Below, piece after piece: positions 63,600 through 64,000 of a stretch of 64,000 nucleotides of DNA. Every line of letters starts with the position of its first letter. Positions within the stretch are counted from its first letter, which is position 1. Source of the stretch: Casuarius casuarius. Taxonomy: Eukaryota; Chordata; Aves; Casuariiformes; Casuariidae. The translations under genes and the position numbers were made by a program. Below the pieces are notes generated by a model that searched no databases, was not told the DNA's origin, and saw only the letters and a list, made by a program, of their open reading frames with translations. The DNA is taken from the NCBI GenBank assembly GCA_003342895.1, contig PTFA01000005.1, forward strand, positions 526,979 to 590,978. Reading direction: 5' to 3'.

Positions 63600-64000
63600 A
63601 TACGCTCGCACTGAGCCTTGCGGGCGGGCACAGCCCGGGGTATTGGCTGCGACTCTTTGGGGGGGGCGCACCGGGTCGGTGCTGGGGGCACCCAATTCCC
63701 CCCCCCCCCCAGCGCAGGGTCCACTCGCCCGGCCCGACCGGCGCCGTTCGCAGGGGGACTTAGGGGGCAGGCGCCAGCTGGGCTGTGCTCCCCGCGCACG
63801 GCTCCCGGGGCGCTCCCGCGACCCGCCCCGCCGCAGCCTCGGGGGGAGGGAGCCTTCCTCCCTCTCCTCCCCCTCCTCCTCCTCCCCCCGCCTGCACAGC
63901 CTCTCTCTGCTCCGCCACCCCCAGCCCACCCACCGCCGGCGGAGGCGGCCGCTCCGGCACCAGCTGCGGCTGCGGCTCCCGCCGCCCGCCGCCGCTCCCC
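63600..64000 (+). promoter_or_regulatory. CpG-rich block at window end, possible TMEM121B 5' region
   Basis: Strongly CG-dense with G8 and C-run tracts, (CTC)n pyrimidine repeats at about 63850-63890 and CCGCCG repeats to the edge. In human 22q11.1 the gene beyond HDHD5 is TMEM121B (CECR6), in the same orientation as HDHD5, so this may be its promoter or leader. No protein match is visible, hence no coding call. Confidence 0.45.

Larger units (their letters stand above)
53263..63600. other. Non-coding region downstream of HDHD5
   Basis: 10.3 kb including the HDHD5 3' UTR of unknown extent. No conserved coding exon recognised on either strand; ORFs up to 192 codons (60.1-60.7 kb, minus) show no known family. 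The region includes pyrimidine runs near 59.3 kb and a T34 run at 62.42 kb. AT-rich, high-complexity segments at about 61.97-62.16 kb and 62.83-62.94 kb might be conserved elements. Confidence 0.7.

Overview
This is vertebrate nuclear DNA: two spliced genes with GT-AG introns of 0.3 to 7.2 kb, CpG-rich promoter segments, long non-coding stretches and short decayed CR1/L3-type retroposon remnants. No Alu, L1 or other mammalian young repeats are visible. That points to a sauropsid, most likely a bird (turtle or crocodilian not excluded). The two genes are ADA2 (CECR1, secreted adenosine deaminase 2) and HDHD5 (CECR5, HAD-like hydrolase). Both are on the + strand and in the order expected from the human 22q11.1 cat-eye-syndrome region read in reverse. 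Mice and rats lack ADA2, which also argues against a rodent.

Layout. 1-18.4 kb is non-coding: CR1 remnants, a CpG-rich segment at 8.3-8.75 kb followed by three ~80-bp tandem units, and an AT-rich block just before ADA2. A TATA box at 18475, a likely non-coding exon 1 (about 18505-18685) and nine coding exons (19727-38683) make up ADA2. The assembled reading frame is open for 515 codons with all zinc and catalytic residues in place. Intron 3 (23166-30341) holds a ~100-bp-arm inverted repeat. 38.7-47.0 kb is intergenic, with an isolated small CpG island at 44.7-44.9 kb and a near-perfect hairpin beside it. HDHD5 starts in a CpG island at 47.0-48.2 kb. Its first exon, with start codon and presumed targeting sequence, lies inside a 320-N assembly gap. 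Seven further exons run from 47790 to 53262, including a 34-nt microexon. 53.3-63.6 kb is non-coding. The window ends inside a new CpG-rich block (63.6-64.0 kb) where synteny predicts the promoter or 5' end of TMEM121B (CECR6).

The two genes are neighbours but do not form a functional unit. ADA2 is a secreted glycoprotein that deaminates extracellular adenosine and deoxyadenosine. HDHD5 is a HAD phosphatase-fold protein of unsettled substrate, reported in mitochondria. Exon borders were set by matching the translated sequence to my memory of the human proteins, by reading-frame continuity and by splice consensus. Everything non-coding is by eye, without any database search. I found no previously undescribed gene system. 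The most checkable oddities are two small uORFs predicted in the ADA2 leader, a GAG 3' splice site at ADA2 exon 9, the intronic inverted repeat, the 80-bp tandem with CTCF-like cores, and the hairpin by the orphan CpG island.
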